Positions 1 through 6,400 of a DNA stretch of 9,675 nt are shown in pieces. Source of the DNA: an uncultured Clostridia bacterium (GTDB lineage: Bacteria > Bacillota_A > Clostridia > Oscillospirales > Oscillospiraceae); the NCBI GenBank assembly GCA_946059285.1, contig CAMGMW010000035.1, forward strand, positions 1 through 9,675, written 5' to 3'. Positions within the stretch are counted from its first letter, which is position 1; every line of letters starts with the position of its first letter. The notes under the pieces were generated by a model. It made no database searches. It was not told the DNA's origin and worked only from the letters and a program-made list of their open reading frames with translations. Made by a program: the position numbers and the translations under genes.

Positions 1-1
1 A

Positions 2-1825
2 TTAACGGCCAGTTCCCCAACTGCGGTATTTACAATCGAAAACAATAAATTGCCCACTATCAGCATCAGCAAGTCATTTGCAGCCGGAACGACAGGCTCC
101 CTGGAGGGCTTCCGATTTGTGCTTGATAGTCAAGGTTGGGATGAAGACTATTATGCGCTTACAGACACAACCGGACAAGCCTATGAGACGGACGAGAATT
201 ATACGAAGGTCAGTAATGCTGCGGACCGCGTATATACCTTCGAGGTTGAACCTACACAGGATATTTACCTCAAAGAGGTGGCTGTTCCAGGATACCAGAT
301 CAAGGAGATCCGATGGATGCTGTATAACGCGGAGAAGAAAGTGCGCGATTCAGGCACCATAAGCAATCTGAATGGCACCACTGACTGGTCGGAATTGTAT
401 CTCCAGATTGGCTATAGTGAGCATTTAGAAATCGAAGTGTTGAATGAGCGCGTCAGCACGCTTACCATGCGCAAGAAGCTTGCCGCCGGAACGACCGGCA
501 GACTCGATGGTTTCCGATTTGAGCTTTACAGCCCTTTCCTTCATCAGTCGTTCTACGGGATTACGGATTCCGACGGCAACGCGTATGTAACGGACGCGAA
601 TTATACCAAGATTACTGACGAGGATCTGCGTGAGTTTACATTCAGTGGGTTGCGCGATGACGGTGATTTCATTTTTACGGAAAAGGCATGTGCTGGCTAT
701 CATTTAGAATCATTGGAGTTCCTTGTTGACGGCGAGACAGAATGCTATTTCGATGCGGAAGATTGTCAGGGAGCGAAACAGGCAAACGGAGACTATGTTT
801 TTTCGGGTGTGGACCTATCCGGTTATATTGACAACGGTCATCATTTGGAAATCGTTGCGGAGAACGCACCGGATATGATTTCGTTCAAAATCAACAAATC
901 TCTTCCGGAGGGTATGGAAGACAGTCTGGAAGGATTCCAGTTTAGTGTTTTGGAAAATTCGTCTTACTATTATGGTATTTCCGATGAGACCGGCAAGGTA
1001 TATGAAACCGATAGCTCCTTTGTAAGGACCGGAGACGATACCTTCGAAATCCCAATCTCTGATAGCTACGTTGATATCTATGTTGAAGAAAATGTACCGA
1101 GTGGCTATCGTCTTGCCTCGGTTGTAGCAAAAGTTAACGGCACTGCGGTGGCAAGTGTCAGTGTTGATGAATCCGGCGAGGTAAGCTATACCTATACGCG
1201 GGATGTGGCAGATTGCGTCGAATTCGTAGTTGATTCCTCGGCAGAGTTTGAATTCTTCAATCTGAAGGATGGGGACGAGGTCAGCTTTGAGATAGTCAAT
1301 GCGCCGCTCCGCGGCTCCATTAAGGTCAAAAAAGTTGATGCGGGAACAGGCGTGCCGCTGGAAGGCATAACCTTTAAGCTGGAATACTCTACTGACAGCG
1401 GCACAACGTGGCTTCCAATCCAGCACTTCACGGAAAACAGCTCTGTAGGAACGACATCGAGTCTCGTATCATCGGCGGGAGAGTTGATGACCGGAACGGA
1501 CGGCATTGCGCTATTTGATGCGCTTTGGGTCGGAGACGGTATCCTCTACCGTGTGACCGAAACAGCTACACTGGATAACTACGTTCTGCTGACGGAGCCT
1601 GCATTTGAAGGGAAATTGACGCTGCAGCAGCACGAGGACGGTTCGAAAGATTATAATCTCGTCTTCACTGTCGTGAACTCCTCGGTGATCCTGCCGCCGA
1701 CGGGCAGCCGTGATCTGTATCTCATTGTTACAATCGGCACTGTGCTTATGGGCCTGTGCGCTATTGTATATATCTTAGGGAAAAAAACAAAAAAGGAAAA
1801 TATGAAGGGAGTAAATGAACTATGA
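2..1825 (+). CDS. Large LPPTG-anchored Cna-B repeat surface protein, probable pilus tip/adhesin (5' partial)
   Basis: This is the C-terminal part of a cell-wall-anchored surface protein that begins before the window. The frame is open from base 2 with no stop. The residues before the TTG at 50 (LTASSPTAVFTIENNK) look like the last strand of a preceding repeat, ending in the Asn typical of Cna-B domains, so that TTG is not the real start. Three degenerate repeats of about 134-145 residues follow, each with an early Lys (ISKSF, MRKKL, INKSL), a mid Glu (LKEVAVPGY, TEKACAGY, VEENVPSGY) and a closing Asn. This is the triad expected for intramolecular isopeptide bonds. A fourth, more canonical SpaA/Cna-B domain follows (about 1307-1687), with KVKKVD, VTETAT and VVNSS. 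The protein ends in LPPTG (1691-1705), a hydrophobic segment and a Lys-rich tail, the standard sortase signal. No YPK pilin motif is visible, which favours a tip or ancillary subunit over a shaft pilin. The stop overlaps the next start (ATGA). Adhesin function and ligand are inferred. Confidence 0.85.
   Translation, partial: LTASSPTAVFTIENNKLPTISISKSFAAGTTGSLEGFRFVLDSQGWDEDYYALTDTTGQAYETDENYTKVSNAADRVYTFEVEPTQDIYLKEVAVPGYQIKEIRWMLYNAEKKVRDSGTISNLNGTTDWSELYLQIGYSEHLEIEVLNERVSTLTMRKKLAAGTTGRLDGFRFELYSPFLHQSFYGITDSDGNAYVTDANYTKITDEDLREFTFSGLRDDGDFIFTEKACAGYHLESLEFLVDGETECYFDAEDCQGAKQANGDYVFSGVDLSGYIDNGHHLEIVAENAPDMISFKINKSLPEGMEDSLEGFQFSVLENSSYYYGISDETGKVYETDSSFVRTGDDTFEIPISDSYVDIYVEENVPSGYRLASVVAKVNGTAVASVSVDESGEVSYTYTRDVADCVEFVVDSSAEFEFFNLKDGDEVSFEIVNAPLRGSIKVKKVDAGTGVPLEGITFKLEYSTDSGTTWLPIQHFTENSSVGTTSSLVSSAGELMTGTDGIALFDALWVGDGILYRVTETATLDNYVLLTEPAFEGKLTLQQHEDGSKDYNLVFTVVNSSVILPPTGSRDLYLIVTIGTVLMGLCAIVYILGKKTKKENMKGVNEL
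50..1306 (+). repeat. Three degenerate Cna-B-like domain repeats within the surface protein
   Basis: Three tandem coding repeats run at about 50-451, 452-871 and 872-1306. The first two begin almost identically (AAGTTG, S/R, L, E/D, GFRF); the third has LEGFQFSV in the same place. Each then has Y(A/G)(L/I)(T/S)D followed by G-(Q/N/K)-(A/V)-Y-x-TD, a Glu box ending in GY, and a terminal Asn. The repeats are clear in protein but eroded in DNA, so the duplication is old. At least one further unit probably lies left of the window, because an equivalent terminal strand (FTIENN) precedes the first. Confidence 0.75.
1691..1705 (+). other. LPPTG sortase sorting signal of the surface protein
   Basis: These bases encode LPPTG, followed by SRD, a hydrophobic stretch of about 20 residues and the basic tail GKKTKK. 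This is the tripartite cell-wall sorting signal. Unlike both pilins, the motif is followed by SRD rather than STGTW. Confidence 0.9.
1805..1811 (+). promoter_or_regulatory. Ribosome binding site of the first pilin
   Basis: AAGGGAG lies 10 bases before the ATG at 1822, inside the end of the upstream gene. Nearly the same string and spacing (9 bases) precede the second pilin, so this leader was probably duplicated with the gene. It supports the ATG at 1822. Confidence 0.75.
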
Positions 1826-3468
1826 AACGCATGAATAAGATCCTGGCACTTTTCCTCGCGCCCGCGATCCTCCTATCCGTTTCCGCAGTTGTTTTTGCGG
1901 CATCGACGGGGACCCTGAGGATTGTAAAGTACTCGAATGATGCAGCCGATCAGTTATCCACCGCTGCTTATGTCGGAGAAAGCATTCCGACACTCGAAGA
2001 GCAACTTGCAGCCTATGCGATTGAAGGCATCGAATTCACGTATCTGAAAATTGCTGACTTCAATTACAATGATTCGACCGGCGAACTGCTCTATAGTGTG
2101 TCTGCTGGGATCGGCGCACCGTTTTCAGGAATGACTGGATCTGTAACGGCGCAAGCACTTTATGATGCTCTGGCTCAAAAACTGGCCGAAGCAGGCGGCA
2201 AGACAGCCGTAAAGAACCTTGTCAATGGCGTATCAACCAAGATTACCACAAATACCAACGGCGTAGCAAGTGCTTCGAACTTGGCTCTTGGTATGTATCT
2301 GGTTGTGGAAACCGGTACGAACAATGATATTTCCGAGACCTTTGACCCGTTCCTTGTTTCAATTCCGCAGCCGAAGGAGGACGGCGCATTCATTTACAAT
2401 GTGACGGTATATCCGAAGAACGGCGAAGACACCCCCGATCTGTCGAAGACGGTCAGTGATTCCGGCGCGGTTGGAACCTATGACCACACGACGGATGTCT
2501 CTATTGGCGACAAGGTTTACTATAAGATCGAATCCAACCTGCCCGTGGTTGAAAAGGATGATTCCCTGACCTATCTGGGCAAATATGAATTCGTAGATAC
2601 CAGAGTAGCGGGCTTGACCTTTAATGATGACGTAGTTATTAAGGTTAATGGCAATACCTGGGATTCCTCCTATTACACGGTTACAAAAACAAGCAGTACT
2701 GTTACCACAATCACTGTGACGGCAGCCGGTCTTGCGAATATCAACACCGTGAACAACGGTGGCGTGCTGATGGAAATCTCCTATAGCTGCACGCTGAATT
2801 CCAACGCAGTTTTGGGAAATGACGGCAATGATAACGATGTCGTACTCTCCTGGAACAGAAATGGCTATACTGACGAAACGCTTAAGGATTGCTGCCATGT
2901 TTACACCTATGGTATTGAGCTGACCAAGTCCTTTAGCGGCGGTGAGGGCGATTATTCCAAGGTCAAGTTTACCGTTCAGAACGGAGAAGGTAAGTACATC
3001 AATGCCGCGGAGACGGCAGTTGGGAGCGGCATTTATGTTGTTAATGGCGTATCCGACACGGCGATTGAGTTCACCCCGTCCTCTACAACGCATGCCATCG
3101 TACTGAAAGGTTTGGAAGCCGATACATACTCCATCGTTGAAACGGCGACTGACGAGAACTACAGCAAGCTGACTTCCACAATTGAGGTTGAAATTACTGC
3201 TGCCGAGGGAACGGCAACCTGCCCGGACTGCAATCAGAAATTCCTCGTCGCTTCCGCAACAGTAAACAGCGCCGCTGTGACTATGAAGGCGGACGGCGCC
3301 AGCATTAACGCGATTGCTCCGCTGAATGTTGTCAACACCGGTATTATCCTGCCTCCGACAGGTTCTACCGGCACTTGGATGATTTCTGTGTTCGGTATCC
3401 TGATGATGGCGGCTGCAGCGTTTGTGATTGTGATGGTCTGCCGCAAAAAGAAGGAAACAAACGCTTAA
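1822..3468 (+). CDS. Sortase-dependent fimbrial pilin, isopeptide-forming, LPPTG (pilin 1)
   Basis: This 548-residue protein is a complete pilus shaft-type subunit. A Sec signal peptide (about 1-26, basic MKRMNK, hydrophobic core, cleavage near VFA-A) is followed by an N-terminal domain with LRIVKY and GMYLVVET. The class C sortase pilin motif follows (VTVYPKN, Lys199), whose lysine is expected to attack the threonine of the next subunit's sorting signal. Next is a fimbrial isopeptide D2-type domain (Lys209 in DLSK, candidate Asn338) and a C-terminal Cna-B-like domain with Lys369, Glu440 and Asn505 (LNVVN) as the probable isopeptide set. LPPTG (510-514), a membrane segment and CRKKK close it. 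Length is usual for SpaA-family major pilins. Oddities are a CxxC pair (Cys467/Cys470) and a vicinal CysCys (357-358). Its start overlaps the upstream stop, implying translational coupling. The pilin call is firm; whether it is the main shaft or a minor subunit is not decidable here. Confidence 0.92.
   Translation: MKRMNKILALFLAPAILLSVSAVVFAASTGTLRIVKYSNDAADQLSTAAYVGESIPTLEEQLAAYAIEGIEFTYLKIADFNYNDSTGELLYSVSAGIGAPFSGMTGSVTAQALYDALAQKLAEAGGKTAVKNLVNGVSTKITTNTNGVASASNLALGMYLVVETGTNNDISETFDPFLVSIPQPKEDGAFIYNVTVYPKNGEDTPDLSKTVSDSGAVGTYDHTTDVSIGDKVYYKIESNLPVVEKDDSLTYLGKYEFVDTRVAGLTFNDDVVIKVNGNTWDSSYYTVTKTSSTVTTITVTAAGLANINTVNNGGVLMEISYSCTLNSNAVLGNDGNDNDVVLSWNRNGYTDETLKDCCHVYTYGIELTKSFSGGEGDYSKVKFTVQNGEGKYINAAETAVGSGIYVVNGVSDTAIEFTPSSTTHAIVLKGLEADTYSIVETATDENYSKLTSTIEVEITAAEGTATCPDCNQKFLVASATVNSAAVTMKADGASINAIAPLNVVNTGIILPPTGSTGTWMISVFGILMMAAAAFVIVMVCRKKKETNA
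3349..3363 (+). other. LPPTG sorting signal of pilin 1
   Basis: These bases encode LPPTG, followed by STGTW, a hydrophobic segment and CRKKK. The stretch from the motif to the end is nearly shared with pilin 2, including GSTGTW, ISV and MAAAAFVI. Confidence 0.92.
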
Positions 3469-3490
3469 TTTCCCGCATCTCTTTCCCCAT

Positions 3491-3514
3491 TGATTCCCTC
3501 TTGAGAGGGAATCA
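3491..3514 (+). promoter_or_regulatory. Perfect 10-bp hairpin after pilin 1, no U-tract
   Basis: TGATTCCCTC and GAGGGAATCA pair perfectly around a TTGA loop, 22 bases after the pilin 1 stop. The next bases are ACCCAAACG, so there is no U-run and it is not a standard intrinsic terminator on this strand. A 3'-end stabiliser, processing site or attenuator is more likely. Confidence 0.55.
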
Positions 3515-3667
3515 ACCCAAACGAAGAGCAAATACTTCGACCCGAAGCGGATGCGTCAGAGTAATATGTGCTTCTGACAGAGCCGGCTTTTGGGGATGCG
3601 TTACCTCGGTGGCAGAGCGATGGCGATATATGACGATGACCTTATTTTTCGTTGTAAATAACCCCAT

Positions 3668-3726
3668 CGCAATGCCGCCGACGGACGGGCAACTGGATGT
3701 ATTTCTTCGTTTAAATCGGCATTGCG
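3668..3726 (+). promoter_or_regulatory. Long-loop inverted repeat upstream of pilin 2
   Basis: CGCAATGCCG (3668-3677) and CGGCATTGCG (3717-3726) are perfect complements separated by 39 bases, followed by CTTTTGAG. It could be a weak terminator, an attenuator stem or a protein-binding dyad. It ends 3 bases before the candidate -35 box, a position that would suit control of the promoter. Confidence 0.4.
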
Positions 3727-3729
3727 CTT

Positions 3730-3758
3730 TTGAGACCGTGCAGTATTATTCTGATAAA
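3730..3758 (+). promoter_or_regulatory. Candidate sigma-A-type promoter for pilin 2
   Basis: TTGAGA (3730-3735, 5 of 6 matches to TTGACA) and GATAAA (3753-3758, 4 of 6 matches to TATAAT) are separated by 17 bases. Transcription would begin near 3765, giving a leader of under 30 bases that contains the AAGGGAG site. It is a visual match only. Confidence 0.4.
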
Positions 3759-3775
3759 GCATTAACCAAACCATG

Positions 3776-3782
3776 AAGGGAG
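3776..3782 (+). promoter_or_regulatory. Ribosome binding site of pilin 2
   Basis: AAGGGAG lies 9 bases before the ATG at 3792 and supports this start over other ATGs. The string from GAAGGGAG to ATGAAACGCATGAA is nearly the same as before pilin 1. Confidence 0.75.
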
Positions 3783-3791
3783 CAAAAAAGA

Positions 3792-5453
3792 ATGAAACGC
3801 ATGAACAAATTCTTGGCAGCGATCCTTGCACTGGCAATCATACTGTCCGTTTCGGCAGTTGCCTTTGCTGCTGTGCCGTTTGGAACTCAACAAACCGGCA
3901 GCTTGCGGATCGTGAAGTACAGCAGCGAAGCAACAGAAGCAATTTCAAGCAGCTATGTTGGTACGCAGAATGAAACGATTGAATCCGGCTGCAACCAATA
4001 TGCTATCAATGGCGTAGTTTTCACCTATTTGAAAGTGGCGGATGTAAACTACAATTCTACCACCGGTGAGATATATTACACGAATGTGGACACCGGAAGC
4101 ACATCTCCGTTCAACGGTGTTCAGTTTGACAATGCGGAACGTCAGTCCTTTACTGCCGAACAGCTCATCGTCGCACTGAATAACAAGGGCCAGAGTGTTG
4201 CAGAGGCTTATGTTGAGGCAAATGGCGGAACGCAGATGCCGGCGACCAAGCAGGTCACAGAGAACGGTGTCACGCGAGATGGCGTTACCTCTGCGACGAA
4301 CCTTCCCGTCGGTTTGTACCTTGTGGTGGAAACCGATGCCCCAGATCTGATCAAATCCCCCTGTGCTCCCTTCCTGATGTCACTGCCGCTCTTTACCAAC
4401 GAAGGCTGCGAGTATGACCTGACGGTTTATCCGAAAAACTCCTTGGATGAGGAGAACCCGGATCTCGATAAGGGTGTCAGCAATGAAGAAAACGGCACTT
4501 ATGGCGGGACGACCACAGCCTCCATCGGCGACACAGGCTATTACCAGATCACCTCAAAGCTGCCAACGATCAGTTACACCGCTAACTATGTGGCACAGTA
4601 TACCTTTACAGATAGAATCGTAAACGGTCTGGCTTATAACAAGGATGTCAAAATTTATTTTGGCAATGATGAATGGGCAGATACAAACTACTCCGTGGCA
4701 TATACTGACACAACAATGACCATCACGCCGACAACAGCAGGTTTCGCGGACATCAATGCAAACCGTTCCGGTGCGACGATGGTGATCAAGTATACCTGTA
4801 AGCTGACGGAAGATGCCGTGATCGGAGACGCCGGCAACCCCAACACCGTTACGCTGGACTGGAAGCGCGAAAGCACTACGACTGAACAGCTCAAGGACGA
4901 TGCGCATGTTTACACATATGGTATTAAGCTGACAAAGCAGTTTAAGGACAAGACCGGTGATTTCTCCGAGGTAAAGTTTACCGTTAAGCTGGACGACACT
5001 GCGATTAAAGCAAATGTCAGCAATGGTGTTTACACGGTCGACCCAAGCGGAAGCCAAACCGAATTCAGCCCGAATGCAGAAGGCATCCTCATCCTGAAGG
5101 GCTTGAAGCCGGGCACCTATAAGGTTAAAGAAGTCGCTACGGATGATGAATTCAAGCTGCTTGCCGACGAAATTACGGTTGTTATCACAGCCACAAAGAA
5201 TGAAGAAGCGGCTGTTTGCACTGTTTGCGGAGAGAAGCCGCTGGTTGGCGCTGCAACGGTCAACGGCGGAACTGCGACGATGGTCGATGGTCTTGCTGAA
5301 CTGACGGTTGTGAATAATCCGTCGTTTAAACTGCCTCAGACCGGTTCTACCGGCACATGGCTGATTTCTGTGTGTGGTATTCTGGCAATGGCTGCCGCAG
5401 CATTTGTGATCATTCTTGTCTGCCGCAAGAAAAAGACAAATGACGCTGAATAA
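3792..5453 (+). CDS. Sortase-dependent fimbrial pilin, isopeptide-forming, LPQTG (pilin 2)
   Basis: This 553-residue paralogue of pilin 1 has the same architecture. A signal peptide (about 1-26, MKRMNK start, cleavage near AFA-A) leads to an N-terminal domain with LRIVKY and GLYLVVETDAP. The pilin motif LTVYPKN (Lys215) follows, then a D2-type isopeptide domain (Lys227 in DLDK, candidate Asn351 in NTVTLDW). The C-terminal Cna-B-like domain has Lys382, Glu447 and Asn508 (VVNN). LPQTG (514-518), a membrane segment and CRKKK end it. The segment HVYTYGI-x-LTK and both ends are strongly conserved with pilin 1, while the central regions have diverged. This fits an old tandem duplication. A CxxC pair (Cys476/Cys479) sits where pilin 1 has its own. 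Because it also keeps the YPKN lysine, it could polymerise by itself. It has its own ribosome binding site and perhaps its own promoter, so it may be expressed differently from pilin 1. Shaft or minor role is not decidable. Confidence 0.92.
   Translation: MKRMNKFLAAILALAIILSVSAVAFAAVPFGTQQTGSLRIVKYSSEATEAISSSYVGTQNETIESGCNQYAINGVVFTYLKVADVNYNSTTGEIYYTNVDTGSTSPFNGVQFDNAERQSFTAEQLIVALNNKGQSVAEAYVEANGGTQMPATKQVTENGVTRDGVTSATNLPVGLYLVVETDAPDLIKSPCAPFLMSLPLFTNEGCEYDLTVYPKNSLDEENPDLDKGVSNEENGTYGGTTTASIGDTGYYQITSKLPTISYTANYVAQYTFTDRIVNGLAYNKDVKIYFGNDEWADTNYSVAYTDTTMTITPTTAGFADINANRSGATMVIKYTCKLTEDAVIGDAGNPNTVTLDWKRESTTTEQLKDDAHVYTYGIKLTKQFKDKTGDFSEVKFTVKLDDTAIKANVSNGVYTVDPSGSQTEFSPNAEGILILKGLKPGTYKVKEVATDDEFKLLADEITVVITATKNEEAAVCTVCGEKPLVGAATVNGGTATMVDGLAELTVVNNPSFKLPQTGSTGTWLISVCGILAMAAAAFVIILVCRKKKTNDAE
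5331..5345 (+). other. LPQTG sorting signal of pilin 2
   Basis: These bases encode LPQTG, followed by STGTW, a hydrophobic segment and CRKKK. The third position is Gln, where pilin 1 and the upstream surface protein have Pro. This may matter for sortase choice or rate. Confidence 0.92.
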
Positions 5454-5470
5454 GTATTAAAATTTTCCAT

Positions 5471-5501
5471 GCCGAACCACTGATTTTATCAGTGGTTCGG
5501 C
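5471..5501 (+). promoter_or_regulatory. Perfect 14-bp hairpin between pilin 2 and the sortases, no U-tract
   Basis: GCCGAACCACTGAT (5471-5484) and ATCAGTGGTTCGGC (5488-5501) pair perfectly around a 3-base loop, or 13 bp around 5 bases. AACCATATTAG follows, so there is no U-run. It sits 17 bases after the pilin 2 stop and 32 bases before the sortase start. It most likely stabilises or partly terminates the pilin message so that sortases are made in smaller amounts; this is inference. Confidence 0.65.
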
Positions 5502-5533
5502 AACCATATTAGACATTCGAACGGCAAGAGTAT

Positions 5534-6400
5534 ATGAAAAAATCAGTAAAAGTCTTATTCGTGATTCTGCTTGTTTTTGTCTTCCTGTTTGGTCTGATGG
5601 CAGTGCTGTATCCGTTGATCAGCAACTCGGAAAATGAAAAACATCAGTCTGAGGTTCAGGCAGAGTATCATGATGCAGTGGAGCAGGCAGAGGATGCGAA
5701 CATCACTGCTGCACGGGAAGCGGCAATTCAATATAACGAAATGCTTGCACACGGCACTTTGGAGGAACGCAACAGTACACTGCCGGAGTATGTTGACTTG
5801 CTGAATTTAAGCGGCAATGGCGTGATGGGCTATGTTGAAATTCCAAAGTTGGAGCTTTCTCTGCCAATCTATCACGGGGATACCAATGATGGCCTGGAGA
5901 TTGGCGTTGCGCACCTGTTTGGAACTTCATTACCGGTTGGAGGGGAGTCCACGCATGCGGTGATTTCCGGGCATTCGGGTATGGCTTCGCAGCGCATGTT
6001 TACGGATCTGACTTCCATGGAAATCGGGGACATCTTTTATATCGATGTATTGGGAGAACGACTGGCATATCAGGTGGATCAAATCGAGCAAGTGCTGCCC
6101 AACGACAATTCCAAGATCATGATTGAGAGTGGAAAAGACTATGTGACACTTTTAACATGTACACCATATATGATTAACACGCACCGTCTTTTGGTGCGCG
6201 GGACAAGGATCGAATATCATACGGCGGAGAAAATTGTGGAAGCAATGCCGGAGGTAAAGGTCGAGTCCGAATGGCTTCGGCAGTATTGGCGGGGGATTAT
6301 TTCCGGCTTGTTCATCTTGCTTGTGATCATTCTGGTCGCTACCGTGATCGCTTTGATTCGCAAAGGGAGGAAAAAACGCGGTGCGAAGCGCAAAGACTAA
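5534..6400 (+). CDS. srtC: Class C sortase (pilin polymerase)
   Basis: This 288-residue membrane transpeptidase cleaves pilin LPxTG signals between Thr and Gly and transfers the acyl-enzyme to a pilin-motif lysine, building the fibre outside the membrane. It has an N-terminal membrane segment (about 5-30), a helical, charged region (33-72), the sortase barrel (about 95-228), and a C-terminal membrane segment (about 254-275) with a basic tail, the two-anchor layout usual for class C. Family signatures are GVMGYVEIPKLELSLPIYHG, SLPVGG, STHAVISGHSG and TLLTCTPYMINTHRLLVRG. The catalytic set is His147, Cys209 and Arg218. The usual DP(F/W/Y) lid motif is not evident in the 70-95 segment (MLAHGTLEERN, then STLPEY). 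The ribosome binding site is weak (only CAAGAG near the ATG), which fits low enzyme levels. The start is fixed by the membrane segment, because the next Met lies at its far end. Its substrates are presumably the adjacent pilins. Confidence 0.93.
   Translation: MKKSVKVLFVILLVFVFLFGLMAVLYPLISNSENEKHQSEVQAEYHDAVEQAEDANITAAREAAIQYNEMLAHGTLEERNSTLPEYVDLLNLSGNGVMGYVEIPKLELSLPIYHGDTNDGLEIGVAHLFGTSLPVGGESTHAVISGHSGMASQRMFTDLTSMEIGDIFYIDVLGERLAYQVDQIEQVLPNDNSKIMIESGKDYVTLLTCTPYMINTHRLLVRGTRIEYHTAEKIVEAMPEVKVESEWLRQYWRGIISGLFILLVIILVATVIALIRKGRKKRGAKRKD
6363..6370 (+). promoter_or_regulatory. Ribosome binding site deciding the GTG start of the second sortase
   Basis: AAGGGAGG lies 10 bases before GTG at 6381, inside the end of the first sortase gene. 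It is the strongest such site in the window and supports the overlapping GTG start. Confidence 0.8.

Larger units (their letters stand above)
3469..3791 (+). other. Structured intergenic region between the two pilin genes
   Basis: No credible gene lies in these 323 bases. They hold a perfect 10-bp hairpin at the 5' end (3491-3514); small stem-loops at 3535-3547 (CTTCG/CGAAG) and 3555-3578 (GTCAGA/TCTGAC); the palindrome AGCCGGCT (3581-3588); a direct repeat of GGATGCGT (3549-3556 and 3594-3601); a long-loop inverted repeat (3668-3726); a candidate promoter (3730-3758); and a strong ribosome binding site. The clustering looks like a regulatory leader for pilin 2, but I cannot match it to a known riboswitch class. 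Confidence 0.55.

Noticed and set aside
50..52. TTG at 50 as the start codon of the first gene
   Set aside because: The frame stays open to base 2 and the upstream residues look like the final strand of another repeat. There is no good ribosome binding site and no signal peptide after it, so the gene is cut by the window edge.
815..1426. Minus-strand open frame of 203 codons opposite the surface protein
   Set aside because: It shows no domain and no start context, and it is fully opposite a convincing coding region.
2359..3531. Long open frame on the minus strand opposite pilin 1 (390 codons)
   Set aside because: The protein has no recognisable domain and a composition typical of antisense shadow, and it lies wholly over a clear pilin gene.
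3521..3600. c-di-GMP riboswitch resemblance (GCAAAT plus a short hairpin and GATGCGTCAGAG)
   Set aside because: The conserved GACGCAAAGCC core and the second-half motif are absent. The resemblance is limited to a few short strings.
3605..3625. T-box-like string (GGTGGCAGAGCG) in the intergenic region
   Set aside because: It only partly resembles the conserved TGGNACCGCG. No convincing stem I or terminator/antiterminator pair is present, and pilin genes are not expected T-box targets.
3375..3837. Short open frames in or across the pilin intergenic region (+ 3375-3776 and - 3601-3837)
   Set aside because: Both start or end inside a pilin gene in another frame and lack a ribosome binding site, signal peptide or known motif.
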